A stretch of 64,000 bases of DNA, taken from NCBI GenBank assembly GCA_036654375.1, contig JAVVSD010000009.1, forward strand, positions 1-64,000. Reading direction: 5' to 3'. A program made the translations under genes and the position numbers. Source of the DNA: RZYX01 sp036654375 (GTDB taxonomy: Bacteria; Bacillota; Clostridia; Oscillospirales; Acutalibacteraceae). The notes beneath the pieces were generated by a model, which saw only the letters and a program-made list of their open reading frames with translations, did not search any database and was not told the origin of the DNA. Within the stretch, counting starts at the first letter, position 1. Every line of letters starts with the position of its first letter. Positions 62,380 to 64,000 of this stretch are shown here, one piece after another.

Positions 62380-63180
62380 TCATATATGTAAATCCATACT
62401 GCCCGAACGCAGTCCGTTTAAATCCAAAGTAATGTATGAAAATCCAAGCTCATTAAGTGCCAAATTTATGCTTTCACTTACTTCTATAAAGTTCTCAAAA
62501 TCAGGTTTTGGAATTTCTATTCGCAATATATCACCGTGTACACGCAGCCTGCAATTCTTAAACCCGTTTGATTTGAGGATACTCTCCCCAGCCTGTACTC
62601 TTTCAAGCATTTCACTCGTTATATTTGTTGCATAAGGAAAGCGAGTTAAAATACATGGTGATGACGGCTTTGCTGCTACTTTTAATGAAAGTTCAGCGGC
62701 AATATCCCTGACATCTTGCTTTGAAAGTCCACAAAGTGCAAGCGGACTTTTAATGCTATTCTCTTCCTTTGCTTTAAGCCCTGGTCTGTATTCCTTTAAA
62801 TCATCGGCATTTGTCCCGTCACAAACCTGTAAAAACGCATTTTTCTGTGCAAGTTTTTTTATTTGTGTAAACATTTTTGATTTACAATAGTAGCAACGAA
62901 GCTTGTCATTTGAAGATATATGAATATCTGCCAACATATCAATCTCAATGACTTTAAAAGCTGCGTTCATTGATGCTGCTGTTTGGCTTGCTTTTTCTAT
63001 ATTTGTTTTGTTACTTATTAGCTGTGTATTTACCAAAACCGCAAGCACATTAATCCCTGCATCTGTTGCAACTTTCAAAAGCACTGTACTGTCTACGCCG
63101 TCTGAAAATGCAATGCAAAGCTTATTATCCTGTGCTATTTCTTTTAAAGTATTGGTAAGCTTTTGTAATTTTTTGCTCAT
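62380..63180 (-). CDS. larE: Nickel-pincer cofactor sulfur transferase LarE, variant PP-loop
   Basis: 266-residue ATP-dependent sulfur transferase. The PP-loop reads FSDGVDST, where the family has SGGVDS, so the first Gly is Asp. The sulfur-donor-region Cys is present in AKPSSPCILTRFPY, and a CxxC lies in RCYYCKSKMF. LarE types with three cysteines can hold a [4Fe-4S] cluster as a sulfur source instead of sacrificing a Cys; which type this is cannot be read here. The ATG at 63180 follows GGAGTG. It is nine bases after asnS. Confidence 0.9.
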   Translation of the reverse strand: MSKKLQKLTNTLKEIAQDNKLCIAFSDGVDSTVLLKVATDAGINVLAVLVNTQLISNKTNIEKASQTAASMNAAFKVIEIDMLADIHISSNDKLRCYYCKSKMFTQIKKLAQKNAFLQVCDGTNADDLKEYRPGLKAKEENSIKSPLALCGLSKQDVRDIAAELSLKVAAKPSSPCILTRFPYATNITSEMLERVQAGESILKSNGFKNCRLRVHGDILRIEIPKPDFENFIEVSESINLALNELGFSYITLDLNGLRSGSMDLHI

Positions 63181-63188
63181 AAGCACTC

Positions 63189-64000
63189 CTAAAATTGTGC
63201 ATATCCTGCTGTTTTTGGAAACAGTGCGACATCTCTAATATTTGACATTCCTGTTATATACATTATCAGTCGTTCAAAGCCAAGCCCAAAGCCACTGTGC
63301 GTTACTGTCCCAAACCTTCTTAAATCAAGGTACCATTCATAATCATCAATATTCATTTTAAGCTCCTCCATGCGGTTAACAAGCAGGTCCAAACGCTCTT
63401 CACGCTGGCTTCCGCCAATAATTTCACCAATGCCCATAATAAGCAAGTCCATTGCCGCGACAGTTTTGCCATCCTCGTTTTGACGCATATAAAAAGCTTT
63501 GATTTTTTTCGGATAGTCCGTGACAAATACAGGCTTTTTAAAAACCTGCTCTGTAAGATATTTTTCGTGTTCTGTCTGTAGGTCACAGCCCCACTCGACT
63601 TTATATTCAAAATTATTGTTATTCTTTAATAATATTTCCACTGCATCTGTGTAACTCACTCTTGCAAACTCTGAATTTACAACCGTTTTTAAATTCTCTA
63701 TCAATCCATTGTCAAAATGAGTGTTAAAAAACTCCATTTCGTCTTTAAAGTTATCAAGTATATAGGAAATAACATACTTTATCATATCCTCTGCAACCTG
63801 CATATCTTCCTGCAAATCTGCAAACGACATTTCAGGCTCTATCATCCAGAATTCTGCTGCATGACGACCAGTATATGATTTTTCTGCTCTGAAAGTTGGA
63901 CCAAAAGTATATACCTTCCCAAGTGCTGTTGCCATTGCCTCACCCTGAAGCTGACCTGACACCGTTAGATATGATGGCTTTTCAAAAAAATCTTGTTTAA
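63189..64000 (-). CDS. asnS: Asparaginyl-tRNA synthetase (C-terminal part, cut by window edge)
   Basis: Class IIb synthetase charging tRNA-Asn. The visible 270 residues begin within DFFEKPSYLTVSGQLQGE and run to the stop. Motif 2 is FRAEKSYTGRHAAEFWMIEPEM and motif 3 is GFGLGFERLIMYITG. The reading frame stays open past the right edge, so the internal start at 63962 is not real. It precedes larE, larB and larC in the same direction with a nine-base gap, so the lar genes may share its transcript. Confidence 0.95.
   Translation of the reverse strand, partial: KQDFFEKPSYLTVSGQLQGEAMATALGKVYTFGPTFRAEKSYTGRHAAEFWMIEPEMSFADLQEDMQVAEDMIKYVISYILDNFKDEMEFFNTHFDNGLIENLKTVVNSEFARVSYTDAVEILLKNNNNFEYKVEWGCDLQTEHEKYLTEQVFKKPVFVTDYPKKIKAFYMRQNEDGKTVAAMDLLIMGIGEIIGGSQREERLDLLVNRMEELKMNIDDYEWYLDLRRFGTVTHSGFGLGFERLIMYITGMSNIRDVALFPKTAGYAQF

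Overview
The window is low-GC and gene-dense and reads as chromosome of an anaerobic, spore-forming clostridial Firmicute, probably of the Ruminococcaceae/Oscillospiraceae kind. The evidence is three T-box leaders, AGGAGG-type ribosome sites with frequent TTG starts, SigK, SpoIIID, a BofC-like protein and a SpoIIIE/TepA pair, a [FeFe] hydrogenase, an anaerobic-type PyrK/PyrDB, and nickel-pincer cofactor genes. I see no insertion sequence, prophage or CRISPR array. Nearly everything is ordered core genome; the interest lies in unusual variants of ordinary genes and in RNA control.

Layout. 1-485: a probable rRNA leader reading off the left edge, then tRNA-Leu(CAA). 650-3510: an iron alcohol dehydrogenase and an alanine aminotransferase under an Ala-type T-box. 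3510-6310: a leftward set of an unknown gene, upp, rpiB, tsaB and tsaE. 6466-9274: a SEDS protein, a Pyr4-like membrane protein and a divergent TetR regulator. 9428-12598: a one-polypeptide GltD/[FeFe] hydrogenase. 12854-26219: a long leftward run pbp1A-pyrC-pyrF-carA-carB-pyrK-pyrD-ruvX-pcrA. 26823-37013: a type IV pilus locus. 37526-47621: sigK, hlyIII, rpsB-tsf, a DUF3006/MBL pair, ygiQ, ftsK/spoIIIE and tepA. 47869-53705: aconitase, isocitrate dehydrogenase, Rex, an unknown protein and a lipase. 53747-60373: two acyl-CoA ligase loci with T-boxes, flanking spoIIID and a ferritin-like/VIT1 protein. 60470-64000: larC, larB, larE and asnS (cut by the right edge).

Three things stand out. First, two paralogous acyl-CoA ligases are each tied to an XRE-cupin regulator, once as two adjacent genes and once as a single fused protein. 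Each is preceded by a near-consensus promoter and a T-box. I read the specifier codons as GUC (Val) and CUU (Leu). This fits a circuit in which shortage of charged tRNA-Val or tRNA-Leu switches on activation of branched short-chain acids (isobutyrate, isovalerate) for reductive carboxylation to the amino acid. Second, the carA-carB pair in the pyrimidine operon is full length and in frame but has lost key catalytic residues: the Cys/His/Glu triad of CarA and the ExN metal-ligand motifs in both halves of CarB. Third, a bacterial member of the Pyr4 membrane terpene-cyclase family sits divergent from a TetR regulator. The major pilin also has a long, strongly structured 5' leader that I cannot assign to a known class.
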